From Myxococcales bacterium (GTDB taxonomy: Bacteria; Myxococcota_A; Polyangia; Polyangiales; Polyangiaceae): a stretch of 64,000 nt of DNA. The notes beneath the pieces were generated by a model. It did no database searches and was not told where the DNA came from. It saw only the letters and a list, made by a program, of their open reading frames with translations. The position numbers and the translations under genes are program-made. Location: the NCBI GenBank assembly GCA_004193285.1, contig SECP01000020.1, positions 62,001 to 126,000 on the forward strand, written 5' to 3'. Of the stretch, positions 32,860-40,163 are shown in pieces (position 1 is the first letter of the stretch; every line of letters begins with the position of its first letter).

Positions 32860-33744
32860 TCAAGCCTCGGCGTGAATGGACTCCCAAAAGGCCTTCACCA
32901 CCGGTGACTTGAGCTTCTTCTTCTCCGTGCACACCCCCACCCGAAAGACCTGGAGCTTGGGCTCCACCTCCAGCACGGAGAGCGAGCTACGTAGCGGGCT
33001 CTGGTCGGCGACCAGCCGCGGCACGATGCCCACGCCGCAGCCGAGGCTCACCAGCGACAGGATCGCTTCGCTGCCCGCGACCTCCCCGTAGATGCGCGGC
33101 GCGACGCGCTTCTTGCGGAACCAGCGATCGGCGTAGTCCCTCGCCAAGCCGGAAGACGGCAGCACCATCGGCACCTCCGGCCACGGAATGCTCTCGCGCG
33201 AGAGCAGGTCACTCACGGCGGAAGTCTCGGCCGGCGCGACGAAGACCAGCGGGATTTTCACGACCACGCGCGCGGCGAGGGTGGGCGGAATGTCGTCGGG
33301 TAGAGCGGCGACCGTTACGTCTACCGAGCCGCCACGGAGCATGTCCAGCGCGTTCATGGCGTACCCCGTCTCCAAACGGATTTGCACCTCCGGGTGCTCG
33401 CGGCGGAACTTTGACAGCAGCTGCGGCAAGAAGCTCTGACACGCGGTCACGGAAGCAAAGATGGAGATCGCGCCTTGCAGCCGAGCTTGGGCCCGGGTGA
33501 GGCGCTGCTCGAGCGCCTCGAAACGCGCGAGCGTGTCCTGCGCGAAGCCTTGAAGGAGGCGCCCCTCGTCCGTGAGAGCCACGGAGCGGCGATCGCGCAC
33601 GAAGAGCGCCGCCCCGGTTTGCTCCTCCAAGCGCTGGATGGTGCGGGAGAGCGCGGAGGGGCTCACGTGACACTCCTTGCTGGTGCGACCGAAGTGGAGG
33701 CTGCGGCTGAGGTGCAGGAACAGGCGAAGCGCGTCCAGGTCCAT
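32860..33744 (-). CDS. ilvY: LysR-family regulator, IlvY type
   Basis: 294 residues from ATG at 33744. The N-terminal HTH begins MDLDALRLFLHLSRSLHFGR, with HVSPSALSRTIQRLEEQTG as the recognition region; this closely follows E. coli IlvY. The effector domain also matches, e.g. IFASVTACQSFLPQLLSKFR and SLVSLGCGVGIVPRLV, and the C-terminal GVCTEKKKLKSPVVKAFW. In other bacteria IlvY senses acetohydroxy acids and activates a divergent ilvC; here no ilvC is adjacent, so its targets must be elsewhere or the role differs. Confidence 0.85.
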   Translation of the reverse strand: MDLDALRLFLHLSRSLHFGRTSKECHVSPSALSRTIQRLEEQTGAALFVRDRRSVALTDEGRLLQGFAQDTLARFEALEQRLTRAQARLQGAISIFASVTACQSFLPQLLSKFRREHPEVQIRLETGYAMNALDMLRGGSVDVTVAALPDDIPPTLAARVVVKIPLVFVAPAETSAVSDLLSRESIPWPEVPMVLPSSGLARDYADRWFRKKRVAPRIYGEVAGSEAILSLVSLGCGVGIVPRLVADQSPLRSSLSVLEVEPKLQVFRVGVCTEKKKLKSPVVKAFWESIHAEA

Positions 33745-33917
33745 TGTCCGAGCTTTACGCCAGTGTTGCGCGTACCGCAAAATGGGCGCCCGTTATTGCG
33801 TGCACTGCAAGAGCCCACGGGGCGGCGGCAGGAGCGGCCTTCGGGGCGCGCGCCGCGGCTTGCCGGTCGGCGAAGCTCGTTTGACGACCGATCTCGCGAG
33901 CTTGGAGAGCACGGAAC

Positions 33918-34286
33918 TTGTTCGTCCGCCCTCGCCTTGACGCAGCGAGGGGACGCCCACTCCATCGGGATGCTTTGCCCCACGATGGTCCTCTCCCCCT
34001 CGACGCGCTGCGTGACCTCATCGCGCTGTGCCGCGCCTTCTACGTCACGTTTCGCAGCCTCGGCCAGGGCTACGACGAGCAACTGACCCAGCTCACCGCG
34101 ATCGGGGCCAAGCTCTCGCGCGCGCTCGAGAAGGCAGAGAAGGGCGGGCCCGGCACGTGGAACCACCGCACCGCGTGGCTGCTCGCGGAAGAGGCGACGC
34201 TGGAGCTCGGGCGAGCCGTGGACGTGTACTTGCCGGCGAAGGCCCTCATCACGGCGAGCGGGGAACGCCTGCTCAAGAAGCGCTGA
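33918..34286 (+). CDS. Hypothetical helical protein
   Basis: 122 residues if read from TTG at 33918 (GGAA just upstream). The N-terminal 30 residues read as Arg/His-rich and may be untranslated. The coding part looks genuine from about DALRDLIALCRAFYVTFRSL, with helices QLTAIGAKLSRALEKAEKGG and AEEATLELGRAVDVYLPA. No family is recognised. It lies downstream of a 173-base gap next to IlvY and is divergent from it. Confidence 0.5.
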   Translation: MFVRPRLDAARGRPLHRDALPHDGPLPLDALRDLIALCRAFYVTFRSLGQGYDEQLTQLTAIGAKLSRALEKAEKGGPGTWNHRTAWLLAEEATLELGRAVDVYLPAKALITASGERLLKKR

Positions 34287-34352
34287 GCAACGGTTAGCCG
34301 GGCTGATGGCGGCGCGGCCGCGAACGTCACCGTCCCGCCACCGAGCGCTGCC

Positions 34353-36110
34353 ATGCTTCCGCGCATGAACCGAGCGATGTGGGCCCTGCTCCTGCTCGCG
34401 GGGTGCGGCGCGGGCCCCGCCGTCTCGCACACCGTGCCCGCGCCCCCGCAAGCGGCCGCATCGCCATCCCGCCTGGCGAGCGCCCCGGGACCGAAACAGG
34501 CGGCCTCCCCCGTGCTGGTGCTGATCGTGGTGGATCAGCTGGCGAGCTGGGTCTTCGAACAACGCAGAGACAGCTTCTCGGAGTCCGGCGGCTTTCGACG
34601 ACTGCTGCGCGAAGGGACCTACTGGCCCACCCTGCGCTACGAGCACGCGACGACCAGCACCGCGCCCGGGCACGCGGCACTGCTGACGGGTCTGCCGCCG
34701 CGGGAATCGGGCGTCTTCGCGAACGAGCGACTGGACGACGCGGGGAAGCCGACTTCGATGTTCGCGGATCCGAGCACGAAGGTGGTCGCCGTCGATGGGT
34801 TCGAAGGGGCGAGCTCGTCGTGCGCGGTGCTCCGCGCCGACACGCTAGCGGACGCCCTCCGCGCGCAGCGGCCGGACGCGCAGATCGTGGCGCTGTCATT
34901 GAAGGATCGCGCGTCCATCCCCGGCGGCGGCAAGAGCCCGACGCTGGCGGTTTGGTTCGACGCAGACCGCGAGAGCTTCGTCACCTCCAGCGCGCTAGCG
35001 GACTCGCTACCGAGCTGGTTTGCGCCCCAGCAAGCGCAGCTGAAGCGAGAGCTCGGCAGCACGTGGCGCGCCCTCGACGAGGCCTGGCTGGAGTCCCATG
35101 CGACGACCCCAGACATTCAGGCGGGCGAGGGTGACTTTGGACCCGCGGTTCATTTTCCCTACGACCTTTCGCAGGCCAAGCACCGAGGGAAGGCCTTTCG
35201 AGGCTACCCCGGCGCAGACCGGGCCGTGCTGTCGCTGGCTCGCGCCGCGCTCGCAGAGTTACCGAGCGATGGCGAGCACGACGCGCCCCTGCTCCTGATG
35301 CTCTCGCTTTCGGCGTTCGACTACGTGGGGCACGCGCACGGACCGGATTCTTGGGAAAGCTGGGAGGTCCTGCGCGAGCTGGACAACGAGCTCGGCCGCT
35401 TTTTCGACGAGCTGGACCTGCGCTTCCACGAACGGCTTTCGATCTTGCTGACCGCAGATCATGGCACCGCGCCCCTGCCGGAGACGGCAGGAGACCTGCG
35501 GGCGCGGCCCTGGTGCGGAGGGAAAGCGGTCGATCCCTTCGAGCGCCCGTGCGGCAAGGGAGAGCGACTGCAGCGCGCCGAGCTCTCGGCGCTCGTGGAG
35601 GAGGCGGCGCGGAGCGCGCTGGGTCCCGGCCGGTGGCTGCGCGGGGTCGTCGAACCGTTCGTGTACTTCTCGCCGGAGGTTGCGCAGCTACCTGCCGAGC
35701 GCCGCACCCGCTTGGAGCGCGCGTGCATCCAGGCGCTGGAGAATCACCCCGGCATAGCGAAGGTGTTCTCGAGCCGGGCGCTCGCCGCACCTTGCCCTCC
35801 GGCCGAAGTGCAGACGCTCCAGGCGCTGGTTTGCCGGTCGCTGTCGCCCGACGCCGGCGATTTGTACATCGTGAGCGAGCCCGGCAGCTTCTTCGATCCG
35901 AACCTGCTCGCCGGCCGCGGTATCAACCACGGTAGCCCCTACTTGTACGACCGCACCGTGCCGGTGCTGGTGCGAGCGGCGGGCGCTCGAAAACCAGGCA
36001 CGGTCATCGCCCAGCTGCGACCCGCAGACGTAACTGCGACAGCTGCGGCGCTTTTGCACATTGCGCCACCCGCCGGCGCCGCCAATGGACGCGATTTGAC
36101 GGCTGAGTAG
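34353..36110 (+). CDS. Alkaline-phosphatase-superfamily lipoprotein (type I phosphodiesterase/nucleotide pyrophosphatase-like)
   Basis: 585 residues. A lipoprotein signal ends in LLLLAGC with the lipidated Cys about residue 18. The mature protein has LVLIVVDQLASWVFEQ (first metal-binding Asp), then the nucleophile Thr in YEHATTSTAPGHAALLTGL, later SLSAFDYVGHAHGPDSWE (Asp and His metal ligands) and LTADHGTAPLPE (Asp-His). These are the metal-binding blocks of the alkaline phosphatase superfamily (PhoD/NPP-like). It is probably exported and membrane-anchored, releasing phosphate from organic phosphates. ATG at 34365 is an alternative start. Confidence 0.88.
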   Translation: MLPRMNRAMWALLLLAGCGAGPAVSHTVPAPPQAAASPSRLASAPGPKQAASPVLVLIVVDQLASWVFEQRRDSFSESGGFRRLLREGTYWPTLRYEHATTSTAPGHAALLTGLPPRESGVFANERLDDAGKPTSMFADPSTKVVAVDGFEGASSSCAVLRADTLADALRAQRPDAQIVALSLKDRASIPGGGKSPTLAVWFDADRESFVTSSALADSLPSWFAPQQAQLKRELGSTWRALDEAWLESHATTPDIQAGEGDFGPAVHFPYDLSQAKHRGKAFRGYPGADRAVLSLARAALAELPSDGEHDAPLLLMLSLSAFDYVGHAHGPDSWESWEVLRELDNELGRFFDELDLRFHERLSILLTADHGTAPLPETAGDLRARPWCGGKAVDPFERPCGKGERLQRAELSALVEEAARSALGPGRWLRGVVEPFVYFSPEVAQLPAERRTRLERACIQALENHPGIAKVFSSRALAAPCPPAEVQTLQALVCRSLSPDAGDLYIVSEPGSFFDPNLLAGRGINHGSPYLYDRTVPVLVRAAGARKPGTVIAQLRPADVTATAAALLHIAPPAGAANGRDLTAE

Positions 36111-36156
36111 CTACCCCATTTCGGCACGGTCGTTGCTGCGGCTCTACGCGACGTGC

Positions 36157-36762
36157 TCAGAATAACGACCACCCGTAATACACGAGACCGTAGAAGCCGA
36201 GCAGCTTCGGGACGCGGCATGCGCCGAGCAGCAGCAAGAACGGCGCCGGCATGCGGTTCAGGCCGGCCAGGTAGCACAGCACGGAATAAGGGATTGGCAG
36301 CAGGCTGGCAAACAGCGCCGTCCGGTAGCCATGACGCGCGAACGACTGCTCGAGCAAGTGCCGGTACGGCCCGACCTTGCTCGCGAGCCAAGCCGCTCGA
36401 GATGCCCACCGAGCTAGCAGGTAGCCGAGCGCGCCCGCCAGTAAAGAAGCCGCCGCGATGGCCGGGAATGCGAGCGCCAGCGGCGTCTTCGAGGCGACCG
36501 CGAGGAGCATGTAGAACTGCGGCGGCACCGGGAAGTGAAAGCCGTCCGCTAGCAGCGTTCCGAGCGCCATGCCCCACACGCCAAAGTGGCTCACGAACCC
36601 TCGCGCCAGCGCTTCCGCCGGCTGCCGTGCGAAGTAACCTGCGAGCGCCACGACCGAGCAGACCGTGACGAGCCCGAGCACGAACCTCCACACGAGGGCC
36701 CCGACACTCGCCCCCTCCGCGGCGCCCGCCAGCTCCCGACCGGCTTCAGTGGGTTCGGGCAT
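36157..36762 (-). CDS. VTT/DedA-like (SNARE-associated) membrane protein
   Basis: 201 residues with five to six hydrophobic segments. The DGFHFPVPPQFYMLLAV block and the FASLLPIPYSVLCYLAGLN block, with Pro-rich re-entrant positions, match the YqaA/DedA (VTT) group, thought to act in membrane lipid transbilayer movement. Its start codon overlaps the start codon of the divergent EEP gene in one CATG (36760-36763), so their control regions lie inside each other. It is convergent with the phosphatase lipoprotein. Confidence 0.8.
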   Translation of the reverse strand: MPEPTEAGRELAGAAEGASVGALVWRFVLGLVTVCSVVALAGYFARQPAEALARGFVSHFGVWGMALGTLLADGFHFPVPPQFYMLLAVASKTPLALAFPAIAAASLLAGALGYLLARWASRAAWLASKVGPYRHLLEQSFARHGYRTALFASLLPIPYSVLCYLAGLNRMPAPFLLLLGACRVPKLLGFYGLVYYGWSLF

Positions 36763-37492
36763 GGCCTTGGAGCGCCAGGTGCGCCTGATGACTTACAACG
36801 TGCACTCCTTCGTCGGGACCGACAGCGTGTACGACCCCGAGCGCGTTGCGCGAGTGATCGAGTCCGCCGAGGCCCACGTGGTCGCCTTGCAAGAGGTGGA
36901 TTTCGGTCGCGGTCCCGTCGCGGAGCCTTCCGCGCTGGACTGGCTGGCGAAGCGGCTCAACATGCGCTCGCATTTCACCTTCACGCGCGACGGCAAGCGC
37001 GGGCACTTCGGCAACGCGGTGCTGACGCCGTACGACCTCGAGCTCGTCGCGGAAGGGATGCTGCCCAGGCGCCGGGACGAAGCGCGGGCCGTGCAGTGGC
37101 TCAAGGTAGTGGCTCCGCATTTTCAGCTGCAGCTCATGAACACGCACCTGAGCGTCAAGTTACGCGAACGGCGCGCCCAGGTGGAGGCGCTGCTGGGCGC
37201 CGAGTGGCTGGTGCGCGCAGCGGCGGAAGAAGCGCTGGTGGTGTGCGGGGATCTCAACTCGTCTCCGTTTTCGCCGGTGTACCGTAAGCTAAGCCGTGAT
37301 TTGACGGACGTTCAACGTTGTAGCGCGACGCGGCTCGCCACTTGGCCGGCTCGGCTGCCGTTTTGGCGCATCGACCACGTCTTCGTGAGCCGCGGGGTGA
37401 CCGTCCGAGGCGCCCGAGTCTTGAACGACGCCCTCGCTCGCACCGCCTCCGACCACCTCCCCATTATCGTTGACCTGCTGACCTCGCCATGA
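36761..37492 (+). CDS. Endonuclease/exonuclease/phosphatase family protein
   Basis: 243 residues from ATG at 36761; GTG at 36749 is an alternative. The EEP fold is seen in RLMTYNVHSFVG, ALQEVDFGRG (metal-binding Glu), LMNTHLSV, VVCGDLNSSPFSP and RIDHVFVSRG with the final ASDHLPIIV. It resembles the small YafD/EEP proteins that accompany phospholipase D genes rather than ExoIII. The PLD gene starts in an ATGA overlap at its stop, so the two are translationally coupled and may act on the same lipid or phosphodiester substrate. Confidence 0.9.
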   Translation: MALERQVRLMTYNVHSFVGTDSVYDPERVARVIESAEAHVVALQEVDFGRGPVAEPSALDWLAKRLNMRSHFTFTRDGKRGHFGNAVLTPYDLELVAEGMLPRRRDEARAVQWLKVVAPHFQLQLMNTHLSVKLRERRAQVEALLGAEWLVRAAAEEALVVCGDLNSSPFSPVYRKLSRDLTDVQRCSATRLATWPARLPFWRIDHVFVSRGVTVRGARVLNDALARTASDHLPIIVDLLTSP

Positions 37493-38013
37493 CTCAACGT
37501 GGCCACAACCCCATCCTCGACCCGGGTCGAAACTACTGGTGCGAAGCCGAGGCGTCGCGCGTGGGCATCCTCGTCGACGGAGACGACTACTACCGCGCCT
37601 TCTACCAGGCCTGCCAGCGGGCGACGCGCTACATCCTCCTCGCGGGCTGGCAATTCGATACGGATGCTTGCTTGCTGCGCGGCAAGGAAGCAGAGGGTGC
37701 GCCTCTCCCGGTCACGCTCCTCGCCTACCTGGATGCGCTCTGTCAGAAAAATCCGGAGCTGCGGATCTACGTGCTGGCTTGGGACTTTCACGCCATCTTC
37801 GCGCTCGAGCGCGAATGGATGCAGGCGTGGCGCTTCCGCTGGCTCACGAGCGAGCGGCTCCAGTTTCAGTTCGACGCTCATCACGTGGAGGGCGGAGCGC
37901 ATCACCAGAAGTTCGTCGTGATCGACGGGCAGCTCTCGTTCCTGGGTGGTCTGGATTTGTGCGACCACCGCTGGGACGACCGCTCCACCACGACCCGAAC
38001 CCGCTCCGGGTGA
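37489..38013 (+). CDS. PLD N-terminal part (first HKD motif), as encoded
   Basis: 174 codons, coupled by ATGA to the preceding EEP gene. It contains VGILVDGDDYYRAFYQACQR, a FALEREW helix and the first HKD motif HHQKFVVIDG, then leaves the family sequence after DHRWDDRS and ends with TTTRTRSG and a stop, as expected after a frameshift. On its own it lacks the second catalytic half. Confidence 0.6.
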   Translation: MTQRGHNPILDPGRNYWCEAEASRVGILVDGDDYYRAFYQACQRATRYILLAGWQFDTDACLLRGKEAEGAPLPVTLLAYLDALCQKNPELRIYVLAWDFHAIFALEREWMQAWRFRWLTSERLQFQFDAHHVEGGAHHQKFVVIDGQLSFLGGLDLCDHRWDDRSTTTRTRSG

Positions 38014-39035
38014 GCCGTGGAGCGCCGCACCGCCCGTTTCACGACGTTCAATCCTACATCACCAGCGCGGGAATCGGCGCGAAGCTCACGGAGCTGTTCG
38101 CGGCGCGCTGGCGTGCCGCTGGTGGCGCCCCGCTCGAGCTGGCAGAGCCGGTCGGTTCCTTGGCGGGCTACGAGCCAGCCGCGGCCACGCCGCTCGCGGC
38201 GCGCCGGGTCGCGCTCAGCCGCGTGGACCCGTTCGGAATGCCAGAGGGCGCGCCCAGGTGCCGCGAAGTCACCGACCTCACGCTGGACGCGATCGCGGCC
38301 GCACGGAGGCTCATCTACATAGAGACTCAATATTTTTCGTCCAAAGAGGTGGGCGACGCGCTCGCCGCGCGACTCAAAGCCACGGATCGCGAGCCGCTGG
38401 ACGTCGTGCTGGTGTTGAACGAGCACGCGGAGACGGTGAAAGAGGAGATCGCGGTCGGCTTGGCGCAGGCCAAAGTGCTCAAAGAGCTGCGCGAAGCCGT
38501 CGCCGGCTCTCCCAATCACCTCGGCATCTACTTCACGGTGCCTCGGACCGAGCCCGGCGTGGAGCCCCGACATGCCACGTACATCCACTCCAAGCTGCTC
38601 ATCGTGGACGACTGCTTCATGAGCGTCGGGTCGGCCAACCTCACCAACCGCAGCACCTGCATCGATACGGAGCTGAACATTGCGGTCGAGGTACAGGGCG
38701 AGGACGAAGAGCTGATGAGCTCGATCCGCGCCGCGCGGCGCAGCTTGCTCGCGGAGCACCTCGGCGTCGCAGACCTGGAGCAGACGGAGGGCCTCGTCGC
38801 CGAGCTGGACGAGCGAGCCAATGCTCGCCGAGACCGGCTCCGCCAGCACCCCTCCCCCACGGAGAGCGAGAAGGAAATCCTGAACGTCATCGACCCCATG
38901 GTGCTGCCGTTCGATCCGGGCGCGCCGGAGGTCGACGATCGTTCGATTTTCGTGGGCGGCGTCGGTGCGCTCTGGGACCGCTTCATCGCGGGCCCCGCTC
39001 CCGGCGAATACCTGGAAGACCGCCGCACCGCCTAG
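38010..39035 (+). CDS. PLD C-terminal part (second HKD motif), as encoded
   Basis: 341 codons if started at GTG 38010, whose TG forms the TGA of the preceding fragment. It includes FHDVQSYITSAGIGAKLTEL, IYIETQYFSSKEVGD and the second HKD motif YIHSKLLIVDDCFMSVGSAN. Whether it is translated by reinitiation is unknown. Its TAG stop shares CTAG with the stop of the convergent VOC gene. Confidence 0.55.
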   Translation: MSRGAPHRPFHDVQSYITSAGIGAKLTELFAARWRAAGGAPLELAEPVGSLAGYEPAAATPLAARRVALSRVDPFGMPEGAPRCREVTDLTLDAIAAARRLIYIETQYFSSKEVGDALAARLKATDREPLDVVLVLNEHAETVKEEIAVGLAQAKVLKELREAVAGSPNHLGIYFTVPRTEPGVEPRHATYIHSKLLIVDDCFMSVGSANLTNRSTCIDTELNIAVEVQGEDEELMSSIRAARRSLLAEHLGVADLEQTEGLVAELDERANARRDRLRQHPSPTESEKEILNVIDPMVLPFDPGAPEVDDRSIFVGGVGALWDRFIAGPAPGEYLEDRRTA

Positions 39036-39472
39036 GGCAAGAGCGGCACCGGCGCGTGGAAGAGGCCCAGCCGTGAGTCCACGATGAGCGACACTTCTCC
39101 GCGCATGCCGTCGGGATCACGGAACCACAGCGCGTGGAAGGCGCCCAAGTCCTCTACCTTGCCATCGCTAGCTCCGCGCTCGACCAGCTGAGTGCGAAGC
39201 TGCGCGAAGGCCTCGGGCGAAGCCGCGGTGAGCGCGAGGTGGTCCAAATGACCGCGCTTGAACATGTCCGGTAGAGCGGCCCCGTGCGGGTTTCCTTTTA
39301 CCTCGGCCGGATGCAGCCACGACGTCTCCCCCGCACGCAGGATGGCGTGTCGAAAGCCGGGCGCTTCTTCCTCGAAGATCAGCGGCAAGTCGAACACCTC
39401 CCGGTAGAAAGCTACGAAACGATCCAAGTCCGACGTCAGTACCGCCACGTGATTGATACCGTTGATTCGCAT
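39032..39472 (-). CDS. VOC-family (glyoxalase/dioxygenase-like) protein
   Basis: 146 residues from ATG at 39472. The two beta-alpha-beta-beta-beta modules of the VOC fold are visible: INHVAVLTSDLDRFVAFYRE (metal-ligand His in the first strand), RGHLDHLALTAASPEAFAQL (second His) and WFRDPDGMRGEVSL (Glu). The substrate cannot be told; such proteins include glyoxalases, ring-cleaving dioxygenases and antibiotic-binding proteins. The ATG shares its A with the TGA of the upstream TetR gene, so regulator and VOC protein are translationally coupled; the regulator probably controls this pair. Confidence 0.88.
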   Translation of the reverse strand: MRINGINHVAVLTSDLDRFVAFYREVFDLPLIFEEEAPGFRHAILRAGETSWLHPAEVKGNPHGAALPDMFKRGHLDHLALTAASPEAFAQLRTQLVERGASDGKVEDLGAFHALWFRDPDGMRGEVSLIVDSRLGLFHAPVPLLP

Positions 39473-40125
39473 CACCCATCCTCCTTCGCTCGAGCCGCCT
39501 TGGCTCGGCGCTTCTTCGAGCCGTGCTTGCCATTGGCGCGGCTGCGGGCTCCGAGTAAGAGCAGCTCGATGGCCAAGGCCGATGCTTCCGCCGCCTCCGC
39601 GCCGTCCATGTCCCAGTAGTCGCGCAGCGCTTGCCAGGTCGCGGCTTGACCGAGGAGCTGCAGAACCGCGGCAACCCGCGTGGCATCGGCCGGGCCCAGC
39701 TCCGGCGCCTCGGTACGGACCAAGGCCAGCGAGGCGCGCCTCCTGGCTGCCTTCTGCCGCAAGCGAGCCTGGCGCCCCTCCGGCGCGCTCAGCAGCTCCT
39801 CGATGACGGGCGCGAGCGCATCGAACCCCGGAAAACAGCGGCGCACCAGCTCCGTCAGCGCCTGCGCGCTCGTCGGCAGCTCACCCTGGAAGCCCGTGCG
39901 CTGATTGGCGAGCTCGAAGATGCCGTGCAGCAGGTCCTCTCGGGTCGCGAAGTAGCGGTAGATCGTGCGTTCCGGGACTTCCGCGGCCTTGGCGACGCCA
40001 GCGAATGTCCACCCCTCGCCGCGCGACAAGAGCGCACAGGCGCCTTGCAAGATGCGCTGTCTGACCAGCTCCTGGCGGGCGTCTGTCAGTGATACTGCCA
40101 CGATGGCAGCGTTACTGCCATCCAT
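39472..40125 (-). CDS. TetR-family transcriptional regulator
   Basis: 217 residues from ATG at 40125; TTG at 40140 or GTG at 40102 are other possible starts. The HTH is in GWTFAGVAKAAEVPERTIYR, followed by YFATREDLLHGIFEL, the standard TetR pattern. The ligand domain is helical and not informative. The C-terminus is a basic tail (SKKRRAKAARAKEDG). It is coupled to the VOC gene. Inverted CTGCCA/TGGCAG half-sites lie at its 5' end and may be its own operator. Confidence 0.85.
   Translation of the reverse strand: MDGSNAAIVAVSLTDARQELVRQRILQGACALLSRGEGWTFAGVAKAAEVPERTIYRYFATREDLLHGIFELANQRTGFQGELPTSAQALTELVRRCFPGFDALAPVIEELLSAPEGRQARLRQKAARRRASLALVRTEAPELGPADATRVAAVLQLLGQAATWQALRDYWDMDGAEAAEASALAIELLLLGARSRANGKHGSKKRRAKAARAKEDG
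40093..40120. promoter_or_regulatory. Candidate TetR operator (repeated CTGCCA half-sites)
   Basis: TACTGCCA occurs at 40093-40100 and again at 40113-40120, with the inverted half-site TGGCAG at 40104-40109. CTGCCA-CGA-TGGCAG is a perfect palindrome, and TGGCAG pairs again with the second CTGCCA. The cluster overlaps the 5' end of the TetR gene, the expected place for autoregulation if the true start is GTG at 40102 or downstream. Confidence 0.4.
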
Positions 40126-40163
40126 CGCCGCATCCGTCAAATCCGCGACGCGGATTTGGCGTT

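Larger units (their letters stand above)
37489..39035 (+). pseudogene. Phospholipase D family protein interrupted by a one-base frameshift
   Basis: The two halves of a PLD-type phosphodiesterase lie in different frames. The first HKD motif (HHQKFVVIDG) is in the frame starting at 37489; the second (YIHSKLLIVDD, SVGSANLTNRS) is in another. The intact protein should pass from DHRWDDRS into HHDPNPLRVSRGAPHRPFHD at 37975-38000; one base is missing just before CACCACGACCCG. The total of 1547 bases is one short of a multiple of three. Either a real mutation or a sequencing error. The GTG at 38010 overlaps the premature TGA at 38011-38013, so the second half might still be made as a separate chain. 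Confidence 0.85.
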
